Positions 39,661 through 48,917 of a stretch of DNA of 64,000 nt are shown one piece after another. The position numbers and the translations under genes were made by a program. The notes under the pieces are model-generated. The model was not told where the DNA came from. It searched no databases and was given only the letters and a program-made list of their open reading frames with translations. The stretch is from Clostridium sp. SY8519 (GTDB lineage: Bacteria; Bacillota; Clostridia; Lachnospirales; Lachnospiraceae), in the NCBI RefSeq assembly GCF_000270305.1, contig NC_015737.1, positions 1 to 64,000 of the forward strand. Direction: 5' to 3'. Each line of letters starts with the position of its first letter. Position 1 is the first letter of the stretch.

Positions 39661-39697
39661 ATAAAAAATACAAGGAGCCTTTTTCAGGCTCCCTGTA
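39661..39697 (-). terminator. Terminator of the rubredoxin gene
   Basis: TACAAGGAGCCT (39669-39680) and AGGCTCCCTGTA (39686-39697) with one mismatch; on the minus strand TTTTTTATTTG follows. It lies 12 bases after the rubredoxin stop. Confidence 0.92.
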
Positions 39698-39709
39698 TCC
39701 ATTCCTGCA

Positions 39710-39868
39710 TTATTCTGCCGGCTTGAAGTCATCTTTTGCCGCGCCGCAGATCGGACAGCACCAGTCATCCGGAAGATCTTCAAATGCTGTGCCGGGTGCT
39801 ACACCGTTATCCGGGTCGCCGACTTCCGGATCATATATATATCCGCAGGGTTCACATTCGTATTTCAT
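39710..39868 (-). CDS. Rubredoxin
   Basis: A 52-residue protein starting [14 protein letters not shown] and ending [16 protein letters not shown]. The two CxxC knuckles (residues 5-8 and near 38-41) bind the single iron of rubredoxin. The surrounding sequence ([20 protein letters not shown]) is typical. It is a small one-electron carrier, usually for superoxide or peroxide reduction in anaerobes. It has its own AAGGAG site and terminator. Confidence 0.97.
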   Translation of the reverse strand: MKYECEPCGYIYDPEVGDPDNGVAPGTAFEDLPDDWCCPICGAAKDDFKPAE

Positions 39869-39998
39869 CTATAAGGCTCCTTTCTTTTTATCTGAAATCA
39901 GACTCGCATACAGCCCATTCCATATGCTACCCTGATTCTATCACAGAACACCGTTTAATATAAGACTTTTTTTGTATATTTTCAAAAAGATTTCCTGC

Positions 39999-41153
39999 TC
40001 AGTCCTGCTGCATCTGATATCCGTAATAATCAAAATAAAAATCCAGTCGGTCGTTGATCTTGCGTCGGATTCTGTCCTCCAGCTGGAAGTGATTTTTCTG
40101 GTAATTCTTCTGGCTGTCCAGATAATCTTCAAAATAGGGTCTGGCTTCCGCATATCCCTCCAGCTGCAGCTGCTGATAGATCTTCCGGAGATAGGCTTCC
40201 GGATCCTGGCAGAAGTCTTCATATCGGATGTCGATATGATCCTCCGGTTTCATTTCTTCCAGTTCATGGATTGCCTTGCGGTAGACACGGGCGCACAGGT
40301 CGATGGAAACATCCTCAATCACTTCCCTGGGAGCCGGCGTATTCAGGCAGAAATTATCCATTTCTTTGGTAAACATATTGATGGTGGACGGAATCAGCGC
40401 ATAGGGATGCCGGAAAATATTGATAAACTTGGCCGCCGGATAGCACTTCTTCAGGGCATCAATCCGACAGGTATTCTCCGGACTCTTCAGAAGCAGCTGT
40501 TTCCCGTCTTTGACAAAGGTGGCTTTTTTCAGAATATAGTCATACGCTCTGCGCCACTGGCGTTTTTTTCTGCTGCTCTGCTCACTGATAAACGCAGTTT
40601 CAATATATTTGGTGCCTCTGCCCCCGTCCGGAAACACCAGCATATGGCTGATGGCCTGCGTAGATATGGTGGCCTGGGCAAATACCTCTTCCATCGGAAG
40701 ATCTGTGGTGTATTCCAGGTTGTCCATCGGGCGGGCTCCCTTAAGAAACACATTCATGTATTTTTCCAGAATCGGCCGCAGCAGAATGCTGTTGTTGAAC
40801 GTCACGGTATTCACCGGATCAAACCAGGCAAACTGAGGGTCCCTGGTCAGAAGATTCTGCAGAAACGTGGTCCCTGAACGCCAGAATCCCACTATGTATA
40901 TCGGGTCTTTCTTCAGTCGGGTGGCCTTGATCCTACGGTCATAGATCAATTTTTCCGCCAATGCCGGCGGTGTCAGCAGGGAAATCACAAAAGTCATAAA
41001 GGCCGCCTGGGGCCGGTTCTCTCTGGTAATCGGATTGTCACGCAGCAATGCGATCCAGTTACCCAGGGTACATCCCATCAGATTGTGGGAAAGGTTTAGT
41101 TTCTTTTCCATGGTTGCTTCTTGTCTTCGCTTTCTCAGTTCTCTTTTTCCCAT
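39999..41153 (-). CDS. Sulfotransferase-family protein
   Basis: A 384-residue enzyme with the two PAPS-binding motifs of sulfotransferases: the 5'-phosphosulfate loop GFWRSGTTFLQNLL near residue 90 and the 3'-phosphate motif FRHPYALIPST near residue 240. It should transfer sulfate from PAPS to a hydroxyl group. It resembles the eukaryote-like sulfotransferases of gut bacteria, several of which act on sterols or lipids. No signal peptide. ATG at 41153 overlaps the upstream gene by 19 bases; ATG at 41111 (MEKKLN) is an alternative with a weak AGAAG. The substrate cannot be deduced. Confidence 0.9.
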   Translation of the reverse strand: MGKRELRKRRQEATMEKKLNLSHNLMGCTLGNWIALLRDNPITRENRPQAAFMTFVISLLTPPALAEKLIYDRRIKATRLKKDPIYIVGFWRSGTTFLQNLLTRDPQFAWFDPVNTVTFNNSILLRPILEKYMNVFLKGARPMDNLEYTTDLPMEEVFAQATISTQAISHMLVFPDGGRGTKYIETAFISEQSSRKKRQWRRAYDYILKKATFVKDGKQLLLKSPENTCRIDALKKCYPAAKFINIFRHPYALIPSTINMFTKEMDNFCLNTPAPREVIEDVSIDLCARVYRKAIHELEEMKPEDHIDIRYEDFCQDPEAYLRKIYQQLQLEGYAEARPYFEDYLDSQKNYQKNHFQLEDRIRRKINDRLDFYFDYYGYQMQQD

Positions 41154-42352
41154 TGATCCGGAAAGATCATAAGCAGGGAGCGGCTGTCCATACTGTCCAC
41201 ATACTGAAACGCCTTCAGCTGCGGGCAGAAATCCGCCACATGATAGTCTTCCACGAAATATTGTATCACTTGTTCATATAAATCCATAGAAGAAAATTTC
41301 AGCTGGATGCTGCTTGCCCCCTGGAGATATTTCTTCTGAATGGCCTTGCCGATGGCCTGCCGGTCAAATTCGGAAAAATACAGCTTCTCATGGACAAAAT
41401 AATTGTCTTTGACTGCTGTGCATTTCGGCAGTTTGATCATGTCGGAAGCCGTATGGGTGTCCTGTATGTCTGCAGTGGTGGCTCCCAGATAATTGTAATT
41501 GATATATTTTTCTGTCTGGTTCTCATTCCCGTTCTGGGAAAAAGCATATTGGGAATTGCCCCAGGTCACATCTACATAGTAATACGCCCCGTCCATCCTG
41601 ACAAGATTCCAGGCGTGATTAATGCCTCTTGCCCTGCCTTCCACGGTGGTACAGGAAACTCCCAGTTTTTTCAGAAGATACTGCATGCCGTAGGCATATC
41701 CCTGGCAGACTGTTCTTCTGCCCAAAAAGGTACTGATGATATTCTGGCTGTTCGGCGCGCTGCTGTCATAATCCACCGTACGGATCAGGGTGTCATAGCA
41801 GTACTTTACCTTATCATAATCTGTGCCGTCCCGGGGCGCGTCTTTCAGGATGCCCTTTACTTTTTTGTTGATTTTTTTTCTGCAGCTGTCAATCTTTTCC
41901 TCCGACATCGTATATTTGGGTGAAATATCAATGGCCTGGATTTTTCCGTCTTTTTTATAAAGCTCATAGGACAGGTTTTTCACCCAGAAAAACTCCTCAT
42001 GATCACACCGGACTGCCTGCCAGGATTTTTTCAGGACTTTCAGGCTGGACGTGGCCAGACGCACATCTGATTTTCTGTGTTTGACGGTATCCACCATCTG
42101 ATCATAAACCAGCTTTTCATTGTCCGTCAGCGTCCGGTAGGCATACAGTTTTTCTGAGTCACTGGGCACCTCCAGGAGTCCGTCACTGGCAAAAAGCTGA
42201 CTGACCGCATGCTGTCTGCCGCATCCCGACGCAAGGAGCAGAACCGCCAGAACGATTACAACCAACCGTATCCATCTTCTTTTGTTCCCGTTTGATTCTT
42301 TTCCCTGTTTCAATCGTTTCCCCGCATTCTGCCGACGCATGATCCCCGGCAT
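41135..42352 (-). CDS. Transglutaminase-like lipoprotein
   Basis: A 405-residue lipoprotein. The lipobox LLASGC puts the modified cysteine at residue 44 after a positively charged N-terminus. A transglutaminase-core domain follows, with Cys in RTVCQGYAYG near 220, His in INHAWNLV near 250 and Asp in YVDVTWG near 263. Such extracytoplasmic proteins are thought to act as peptidases or crosslinkers on the cell surface. It overlaps the sulfotransferase start, so the two are probably co-translated. The combination is unusual. Confidence 0.88.
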   Translation of the reverse strand: MPGIMRRQNAGKRLKQGKESNGNKRRWIRLVVIVLAVLLLASGCGRQHAVSQLFASDGLLEVPSDSEKLYAYRTLTDNEKLVYDQMVDTVKHRKSDVRLATSSLKVLKKSWQAVRCDHEEFFWVKNLSYELYKKDGKIQAIDISPKYTMSEEKIDSCRKKINKKVKGILKDAPRDGTDYDKVKYCYDTLIRTVDYDSSAPNSQNIISTFLGRRTVCQGYAYGMQYLLKKLGVSCTTVEGRARGINHAWNLVRMDGAYYYVDVTWGNSQYAFSQNGNENQTEKYINYNYLGATTADIQDTHTASDMIKLPKCTAVKDNYFVHEKLYFSEFDRQAIGKAIQKKYLQGASSIQLKFSSMDLYEQVIQYFVEDYHVADFCPQLKAFQYVDSMDSRSLLMIFPDQWEKEN

Positions 42353-42392
42353 CCGTCCTCAGGTCCGAAGTCCTGCCCTGGTGTATGCGGAC

Positions 42393-43895
42393 TCAGACTT
42401 CCGCTGCCGGACGCTTTTCCGGAAGTTCTGCCTTCTTTTCATATTCACGCATTGTGATAACCGGGCCGCCGGTCTTTTCAATGTATTCTTCTGTGATGGT
42501 TACGCCGCCGATCTCATCATCTTTCGGAATTTCATACATAATATCCAGCATGTAATCCTCAAGAATCGACCGGAGTGCCCGGGCGCCCACTTTACGCTCT
42601 TTGGCTCGTCTGGCAATGGCATGCAGCGCCCCGTCGGTAAAGGTCAGTTTCACTTCATCCATGGCCAGCAGCTTCTGATACTGTTTAATAATGGCGTTTT
42701 TCGGTTCTTTCAGGATACGTACCAGCATGTCTTCCGACAGCGGATCCAGTGAAAATAAGATAGGAAGCCGGCCGATGAATTCCGGTATCATGCCAAACCG
42801 CCGGATGTCTTCCGTGGTCACATATTTGAGCAGATTCGTCTCATTGTCGTACTTATCCTTCAGGTCCGCGATAAATCCCATGGAGGAATGCCTGGTCAGC
42901 CGCTCTTTGACAATATCCTCCAGGCCGGGAAAGGCCCCGCCGCAGATAAAAAGAATGTTGGAGGTGTCCACTGTAGTCATCGGAACCATGGCATTTTTGC
43001 TGGCGGCTCCTACCGGTACTTCAATTTCTGCGCCTTCCAGGAGTTTCAGCATGCCCTGCTGTACCGATTCCCCGCTGACATCTCTCTGGGTGGCGTTCTG
43101 TTTTTTCGCCAGTTTGTCGATTTCGTCAATAAATACGATTCCGTGTTCCGCCCGTTCCACATCATTGTCTGCGGCTGCCAGCAGTTTGGACAGTACGCTT
43201 TCGATATCATCACCGATATAACCGGCCTCGGTCAGAGATGTGGCATCCGCAATGGCAAGGGGCACATTCAGCAGTCTGGCCAGTGTTTTCACCAGATAGG
43301 TCTTGCCGCAGCCTGTGGGGCCGACCATCAGCATATTGGACTTTTCGATCTCCACCCCGTCATCTTCCATCGTCATGGAAGCCACGCGCTTGTAATGATT
43401 GTATACTGCCACGGACATCACCTTCTTGGCGTAATCCTGTCCGATCACATATTCGCTGAGTTTTGCCTCGATTTTATGTGGCGCGGGAATCTTTGTGATA
43501 TCAATTTCCGCTTTTTGCTCCGCGGCTTCTTCTTTTTTCTTTTTTTTCGGTTTGATCTTCGGCTGGGCGCCTGCCAGTTTCTGAAGGTCCGACAAATTCA
43601 TAAAGCTTATATTCGGTGTCTTGCCGCCGGCAAACAGATCTCCGATATTCAGACCATCCAGGCCGGGAAAATTCATCTGGTTCATGCTGTCAAAGGTTTT
43701 CTGCATGCAGTCCTGACAGATGCATATATGATTCGGAATATGGATCAGTTTGCCGGCAATGCTTTCCGGACGCTTGCACATGTAGCAGACGTCTTCATAT
43801 CCCCCGTCATCCTTATGTTCGGTATCAGCATCAGTCACTTCCGTATCCTTGGGATCGACTGTTTCTGTGTCCTGTAAGGTTTTGTCGTCTTCCAT
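42393..43895 (-). CDS. clpX: ClpX, ATP-dependent unfoldase
   Basis: A 500-residue ClpX. It starts with an unusual acidic extension of about 35 residues (rich in Asp, Glu, Thr), then the C4 zinc-binding domain (CYMC near 37 and CICQDC near 58), and the AAA domain with Walker A GPTGCGKT and the IGF-type loop region ISMGFIADL. The N-terminal extension and a Lys/Glu-rich linker (near residue 120) make it about 80 residues longer than Bacillus ClpX. ClpP is not encoded here. Confidence 0.95.
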   Translation of the reverse strand: MEDDKTLQDTETVDPKDTEVTDADTEHKDDGGYEDVCYMCKRPESIAGKLIHIPNHICICQDCMQKTFDSMNQMNFPGLDGLNIGDLFAGGKTPNISFMNLSDLQKLAGAQPKIKPKKKKKEEAAEQKAEIDITKIPAPHKIEAKLSEYVIGQDYAKKVMSVAVYNHYKRVASMTMEDDGVEIEKSNMLMVGPTGCGKTYLVKTLARLLNVPLAIADATSLTEAGYIGDDIESVLSKLLAAADNDVERAEHGIVFIDEIDKLAKKQNATQRDVSGESVQQGMLKLLEGAEIEVPVGAASKNAMVPMTTVDTSNILFICGGAFPGLEDIVKERLTRHSSMGFIADLKDKYDNETNLLKYVTTEDIRRFGMIPEFIGRLPILFSLDPLSEDMLVRILKEPKNAIIKQYQKLLAMDEVKLTFTDGALHAIARRAKERKVGARALRSILEDYMLDIMYEIPKDDEIGGVTITEEYIEKTGGPVITMREYEKKAELPEKRPAAEV

Positions 43896-43956
43896 CTGTT
43901 CCTCCTTATAAAATCAGGCTTTTCCGCCCGCAACAAACTTCTGCATATTGGTGTTA

Positions 43957-43986
43957 ATGATACCACAGCTTTCCTTGCCATTTCAA
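43957..43986 (-). promoter_or_regulatory. clpX promoter
   Basis: TTGAAA (43981-43986) and TATCAT (43957-43962) with 18 bases between, on the minus strand. It is about 60 bases upstream of the start. Confidence 0.6.
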
Positions 43987-44028
43987 CCGAATCCCGTGAA
44001 ACCACAGATAAATTTAACAATTATTTTA

Positions 44029-44057
44029 TTGACTTTTTACCTACATAAGTCTACCAT
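44029..44057 (+). promoter_or_regulatory. Promoter of the LtaS-like gene
   Basis: TTGACT (44029-44034), 17 bases, TACCAT (44052-44057). A 65-base leader separates it from the ATG, which is preceded by GGAGG nine bases upstream. Confidence 0.6.
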
Positions 44058-44129
44058 ATCGGAAGGTATGATTTTAATTACGTTATATGTGTAGAGCTAT
44101 GTGCATTTTTACAGCGGAGGCGTTTTTTT

Positions 44130-46619
44130 ATGAAACCGATCAAACATCTGATCCATCACTGCACTGCCCGACTGGCAGAGCGATTTCCGAATAACAAATT
44201 CCTAAACGGTGAGCGTAAGGCCAAACGACTGGCCCGACAGGCGGAGTTCCGCCGGAAGTTCCATATCTTCCTGGAAAAACCTGCTGTCAGGTTCATGAGC
44301 AAATACTCGCTTTTCTTTCATATTATATTAGCCTGCGCGCTGGTTCTGATTATCGAGACCTGCTCCAGACACTCCCTGCTCTCGGCATTTTCCTTCGCAT
44401 TTACGTCGCCGCTGGCATTTTTATACAACGCGCTCTTAGTCTTTGCGTCTCTGCTGCTGGTCTATCTCTTCAAGCGCAGAATGCTGTTTCGGATTGTAAT
44501 CTCCGTATTCTGGGTGCTGCTGGGCGTTGTCAACGGCATTATCCTGGCATCCCGCGTGACGCCGTTTAATTTCACCGATCTGAAGCTGATCAGCGATTTG
44601 CTGGCCATGAAAAATTCCAAATATGTCACGGTCGGGGAATCCGTACTTATCCTCTGCTGCCTGATCGCAGTCGTTGTTTTTATCGTATTCATCGCAGTAC
44701 GGGGTCCGAAATTCCACGGCAAAATTCACAGAGTCCGCAACCTGCTTGGTCTGGTGGCCTGCCTGGCGGTCATTCCCTTTATTACCAAAGGCGCGATCCA
44801 CTCAGACATTCTGTCCGGTTACTTCGGCAACCTGGCACAGGGCTACCAGGATTACGGCTTTGTTTACAGTTTTTCCGCCAGCGTAGTGGATACCGGCATG
44901 AAAAAACCTTCCAATTACAGCCAGTCTACGGTAAACCAGATCCTGCAGACCGAGTCAAAGAAAAAGACTTCTATAGGCTCCAAGGACCAGCCGAATATCA
45001 TCTTCGTGCAGCTGGAGTCCTTTATTGACCCCAACGAACTGACCTTCCTGAAATACTCCAAGGATCCCACACCGAATTTCCACAAACTGCGGAGCAATTA
45101 TTCCAGCGGCTATCTGACGGTTCCTGTGGTAGGCGCCGGTACGGCCAACACAGAATTTGAAGTGATGACAGGTATGACCCTGAAGTACTTCGGTCTGGGA
45201 GAATACCCGTTCAAAACGGTCCTCAAATCTTCCACCAGTGAAAGCATTGCCACGGATCTGCACAACATCGGTTACGGTACACACGTCCTGCACAACAACG
45301 GCGGTAACTTCTACAGCCGTGCCACGGTATTCCGCAACCTGGGCTTTGACTCCTTCACCAGCAAGGAAGAGATGAACATCACGAAATACAACGAAATCAA
45401 CACATGGCCCGCGGATGACATCCTTGTCAGCGAAACAAAAAAGACCATGGATTCTACCAAAAATAAGCCTGACTATATTTATACCATTACCGTACAGTCC
45501 CATGGCAGCTATCCGACAGAAAAAGTCTTCACAAATCCGGAAATCAAGGTAACCGGCGGTGACACCACAGAAAAAAACAACCAGTGGGAATATTACATCA
45601 ACGAAATTCACGAAGTGGACAACTTTGTGGGCAATCTGATCCAGATGCTGTCCAAACGTGACGAAAAGACTCTGGTTGTCTTCTACGGCGATCATCTTCC
45701 TACCATGGGTCTGGAGGAAAAAGATGTCAAAAGCGGCAACCTGTTCCATACGGTCTACGCCACCTGGGACAACTTCGGCCTGGCGAAAAAGAACAAAAAT
45801 GTAACCACCTATCAGCTGTCCTCTTACATCACCAATCGTCTGGGCATCCACGAAGGCACCATTTTCAAATACCATCAGACCGCAATGAGCAGCGGAGACG
45901 ATAAGAAAAGCAGCTATCTCTCCCGCCTGCAGCAGCTGCAGTATGACCTGCTTTACGGCGGCAATTACGCCAACGGCGGCAAGGATATGCCTGCTTCCGA
46001 CCTGGAGATGGGGGTACAGAACGTCACCATCCGCTCCCTGGCTCTGAAACAGTCCGGCAGCTCATCCGCTGATACGCAGCAGCAGGCCTCCAATACCAAC
46101 GAAAAATCCGTCAACAAGGCAGCGGAACAGGCCCAGAAATCTGAGAAGAAATCCGCTTCCAAATCCGGCCAGGCGGACAGTCTCACCCCGAAAGTTGCCA
46201 CTGCGCCCCCCGGTACCGACTCTGCCGCGGACACCTCTTCCGCAGAGGAAGAAACGGAACCTGTCATTTCCATCAAGGGTAAAAACTTTACCCCCTGGAG
46301 CAAGGTATATATCAACGGTTCCGCAGTTTCAACCACCTATGTTTCCGGTTCTGAACTGGAAATCAGCCCGGACGCCCTTTCTGACGGCTGCAAAATCTGT
46401 ATCCAGCAGATGGGTTCCGGCGACACCGTGTTCCGCCGTTCCAATACCATCACTTTGGCAAAAACAGCGGATCTGACTGCCATCACCAATGATCCGTCCA
46501 CCGCTTCCGGAAAATATTCGGACACCTCAAAGGATCTGACAGACGCTGAATCCTCCGAAGCAGGTAACAGCGCAGAAAATACAGATACGAACCACGCGGC
46601 GGATACTGATAAAAACTGA
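44130..46619 (+). CDS. LtaS-like sulfatase-fold membrane enzyme with extra C-terminal domain
   Basis: An 829-residue protein. After a basic N-terminus, five transmembrane helices lie within about residues 60-240. The extracellular sulfatase domain of polyglycerolphosphate lipoteichoic-acid synthase follows: PNIIFVQLES near 285, nucleophile Thr in GTANTEFEVMTG near 340, and FYGDHLPTMG near 510. It should polymerise or transfer glycerophosphate to surface glycolipids. Unlike standard LtaS, it has a roughly 200-residue tail: a Ser/Lys/Ala-rich linker and then an Ig/IPT-like domain (ISIKGKNFTPWSKVYINGS near 715) before an acidic end. The tail may bind the wall or glycolipid. Confidence 0.93.
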   Translation: MKPIKHLIHHCTARLAERFPNNKFLNGERKAKRLARQAEFRRKFHIFLEKPAVRFMSKYSLFFHIILACALVLIIETCSRHSLLSAFSFAFTSPLAFLYNALLVFASLLLVYLFKRRMLFRIVISVFWVLLGVVNGIILASRVTPFNFTDLKLISDLLAMKNSKYVTVGESVLILCCLIAVVVFIVFIAVRGPKFHGKIHRVRNLLGLVACLAVIPFITKGAIHSDILSGYFGNLAQGYQDYGFVYSFSASVVDTGMKKPSNYSQSTVNQILQTESKKKTSIGSKDQPNIIFVQLESFIDPNELTFLKYSKDPTPNFHKLRSNYSSGYLTVPVVGAGTANTEFEVMTGMTLKYFGLGEYPFKTVLKSSTSESIATDLHNIGYGTHVLHNNGGNFYSRATVFRNLGFDSFTSKEEMNITKYNEINTWPADDILVSETKKTMDSTKNKPDYIYTITVQSHGSYPTEKVFTNPEIKVTGGDTTEKNNQWEYYINEIHEVDNFVGNLIQMLSKRDEKTLVVFYGDHLPTMGLEEKDVKSGNLFHTVYATWDNFGLAKKNKNVTTYQLSSYITNRLGIHEGTIFKYHQTAMSSGDDKKSSYLSRLQQLQYDLLYGGNYANGGKDMPASDLEMGVQNVTIRSLALKQSGSSSADTQQQASNTNEKSVNKAAEQAQKSEKKSASKSGQADSLTPKVATAPPGTDSAADTSSAEEETEPVISIKGKNFTPWSKVYINGSAVSTTYVSGSELEISPDALSDGCKICIQQMGSGDTVFRRSNTITLAKTADLTAITNDPSTASGKYSDTSKDLTDAESSEAGNSAENTDTNHAADTDKN

Positions 46620-46686
46620 TCCGGTCCTCCGCAGCGTATCTTTCCGCTTTCAGAATCAACCGCCGCCAGGCGCACATTTACAAAAA

Positions 46687-46724
46687 GGCAGCCACAGATC
46701 CCAACGATCCGTGGCTGTCTTTCT
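46687..46724. terminator. Terminator between the LtaS-like gene and uridine phosphorylase
   Basis: GGCAGCCACAGATC and GATCCGTGGCTGTC form a stem with one mismatch, with TTTCTGTCTTT after it on the plus strand and TTTTTG on the minus strand. The two genes are convergent, so both could use it. Confidence 0.85.
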
Positions 46725-46757
46725 GTCTTTCTGTCTGTGCGATCCGGATGCCTTGTG

Positions 46758-47537
46758 TCAGCAGTCAGTCTTCCGGTCGGCGCGGATCAGTTCCCTGACC
46801 GCCGCTATGGCTGTTTTTATCGCTGCTTCCGTATCATGTACCACCGGATTCGGCAAACCCGCTTTCTCCCGCTCCTGATTGGCCATAACCAGCAGCACAG
46901 AACCGGCACGCACATGCAGCGCGCTGGCCACGATAAAGATGGCTGCCGATTCCATTTCCGAGGCAATACAGCCGAGACGTTTCCAGGCTTCCCATTTTTC
47001 TTCCAACATGGCGCCCACAGGCATCCGCTCCGGTTCATGCTGTCCGTAAAAAGAATCTTTGCACTGCACTACCCCGGTATAAGCACGAAATCCGCAGCTG
47101 TCTGCCCCCCGGCGCAGGGCTTCCACCACATCCTGGCTGGGTACGGCCGGGAACTCAATCGGCGCATATTCCCGACTGGTTCCCTCCGCGCGGATTGCTC
47201 CCGTGGCAATGGCCAGGTCGCCCCCCAGAATCTCCGGCTGCATTCCTCCGCAGGTTCCCACCCGAATCAACGTGCGGGCACCCGCCTGTACCAGCTCCTC
47301 CACAGCAATAGCCGCAGAGGGTCCGCCGATTCCGGTGGAGGTGACGCTGACTGCCGTACCGTCCAGCATCCCTGTATAAGTCACATATTCCCTGTGGTCC
47401 GCCACCAGACGGGGCTGTTCCAGGTGTTCCGCGATCTTGCTGCAGCGCTTGGGATCCCCCGGCAGGATCACATATTCTCCCACTTCTCCCTTTCGAATCT
47501 GCAGGTGGTACTGCAGTCCTTCTTCCGCATAATGCAT
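46758..47537 (-). CDS. udp: Uridine phosphorylase
   Basis: A 259-residue nucleoside phosphorylase of the NP-I family. It has the phosphate-binding GDPKR motif near residue 27, RVGTCGG near 91, and the substrate-binding segment [10 protein letters not shown] near 193. The GDSF-like [12 protein letters not shown] region favours uridine phosphorylase over purine phosphorylase. It would release uracil and ribose-1-phosphate. Length is normal. Confidence 0.9.
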   Translation of the reverse strand: MHYAEEGLQYHLQIRKGEVGEYVILPGDPKRCSKIAEHLEQPRLVADHREYVTYTGMLDGTAVSVTSTGIGGPSAAIAVEELVQAGARTLIRVGTCGGMQPEILGGDLAIATGAIRAEGTSREYAPIEFPAVPSQDVVEALRRGADSCGFRAYTGVVQCKDSFYGQHEPERMPVGAMLEEKWEAWKRLGCIASEMESAAIFIVASALHVRAGSVLLVMANQEREKAGLPNPVVHDTEAAIKTAIAAVRELIRADRKTDC

Positions 47538-47623
47538 TTTTCTTCACTCCTTGTCTGTCTGCTTCCTGCAGCCGGTTTTCTTCCGGACTGCCCTGTATTT
47601 CCACTATACCACGGCAGATCAGA

Positions 47624-47663
47624 GAGCGCCAGGCAGATCCCGCGTGGAATCTGCCTGGCGCTC
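47624..47663. repeat. 15-bp perfect hairpin between cysK and udp
   Basis: GAGCGCCAGGCAGAT (47624-47638) and its complement (47649-47663) with a 10-base loop. No T-run follows. It lies 54 bases after the cysK stop and 15 bases upstream of an extended -10 (TGGTATAGT on the minus strand; TATAGT at 47603-47608) for the uridine phosphorylase gene, so it could act as a terminator for cysK or as an operator. Confidence 0.6.
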
Positions 47664-47716
47664 CGCATTCATTGTTAATATTCTTATTCTTAAGAAGGAC
47701 TTTTCTGTTATCTGTA

Positions 47717-48649
47717 TTATTTATCCGCAAACAGCTCGGTGGATAAATATCTGTCTCCGGTATCCGGAAGCAGCGCTACAATTGTCTTGCCCTTGTTTTC
47801 CGGGCGTTTTGCCAGCTCTGCGGCAGCCCATACAGCGGCTCCGGAAGAAATGCCTACAAGGAATCCCTCTTCCCGCGCTACTTCTCTGCCTACTTCAAAG
47901 GCTGCGTCATTTTCTACGGTAATGATTTCATCATAAACAGAAGTATCCAGTGTCTCCGGAACAAATCCTGCGCCGATTCCCTGGATCTTATGGGAACCGC
48001 CTTTGCCGGTAGACAGTACCGGTGAAGATGCCGGTTCTACTGCTACGATCTTCACATTCGGGTTCTTGGATTTCAGATACTGTCCCACACCGGTAACGGT
48101 ACCGCCTGTACCTACGCCGGCTACAAAAATATCTACTTTTCCCTCTGTGTCTTCCCAGATCTCCGGACCTGTGGTAGCCTTATGGGTCGCCGGATTTACC
48201 TGGTTGGTAAACTGACCCGGAATAAAGCTTCCCTCAATCTCAGCTGCCAGTTCATTTGCCTTGGCGATGGCGCCCTTCATACCCTTGCTGCCTTCTGTCA
48301 GAACCAGCTCTGCGCCATATGCTTTCATCAGGTTGCGGCGCTCGATGCTCATGGTCTCCGGCATTACAATAATGATCCGGTATCCCTTGGCTGCTGCTAC
48401 AGAAGAAAGTCCGATACCGGTATTGCCGGAAGTGGGCTCGATGATTACAGAGCCTTCTTTCAGCTGTCCGTTCTTCTCTGCTTCCTCAATCATGGATTTG
48501 GCGATACGGTCTTTTACTGATCCGGCCGGATTGAAGTATTCCAGCTTGCCTAACACAGTCGCCTCCAGATGGTTGGCTTTGGAATAATTTGCCAGCTCTA
48601 CTAAAGGTGTTTTTCCTACAAGGTCTAAGATTGATTTGTAAATTGCCAT
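47717..48649 (-). CDS. cysK: Cysteine synthase A
   Basis: A 310-residue PLP enzyme that makes cysteine from O-acetylserine and sulfide. The PLP lysine is in [11 protein letters not shown] near residue 43, the TSGNTGIG phosphate loop near 69, and the [10 protein letters not shown] loop near 177. Length and motifs are those of CysK. It is divergent from an Rrf2 regulator that probably controls it. Confidence 0.97.
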   Translation of the reverse strand: MAIYKSILDLVGKTPLVELANYSKANHLEATVLGKLEYFNPAGSVKDRIAKSMIEEAEKNGQLKEGSVIIEPTSGNTGIGLSSVAAAKGYRIIIVMPETMSIERRNLMKAYGAELVLTEGSKGMKGAIAKANELAAEIEGSFIPGQFTNQVNPATHKATTGPEIWEDTEGKVDIFVAGVGTGGTVTGVGQYLKSKNPNVKIVAVEPASSPVLSTGKGGSHKIQGIGAGFVPETLDTSVYDEIITVENDAAFEVGREVAREEGFLVGISSGAAVWAAAELAKRPENKGKTIVALLPDTGDRYLSTELFADK

Positions 48650-48692
48650 ATTTTTTTACCTCACATACTGTTAAATCAATTTGAAGTTATCT

Positions 48693-48744
48693 GTAAGTCA
48701 ATTGCTATGCATTGAATATATCACCATTACCCCAGTAAGTCAAT
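48693..48744. promoter_or_regulatory. Direct repeats around the cysK promoter
   Basis: GTAAGTCAAT occurs at 48693-48702 and 48735-48744, 42 bases apart, about four helical turns. The upstream copy contains the cysK -35 box (TTGACT on the minus strand), and the other lies in the leader. They are candidate binding sites for the divergent Rrf2 regulator. Confidence 0.5.
48715..48743 (-). promoter_or_regulatory. cysK promoter
   Basis: TTGACT (48738-48743), 17 bases, TATATT (48715-48720) on the minus strand, giving a leader of about 60 bases. Confidence 0.8.
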
Positions 48745-48790
48745 AGGCAATGTGAGTTTTTATTTTTTTCTTTACTTCCGCCGGCAGTCA

Positions 48791-48819
48791 TTGCATTTTT
48801 TCATGTTTTATGCTATCTT
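48791..48819 (+). promoter_or_regulatory. Promoter of the Rrf2 regulator gene
   Basis: TTGCAT (48791-48796), 17 bases, TATCTT (48814-48819). The start codon of the regulator is about 98 bases downstream. Confidence 0.65.
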
Positions 48820-48917
48820 AAATTCATAAACACATAGTAAAAACCTAGGCGTTGTTAAACAGAGGCGCCGGTTTGCTGATACACCAATCAGAAGGACATA
48901 ACAGGAGGACATACCCT

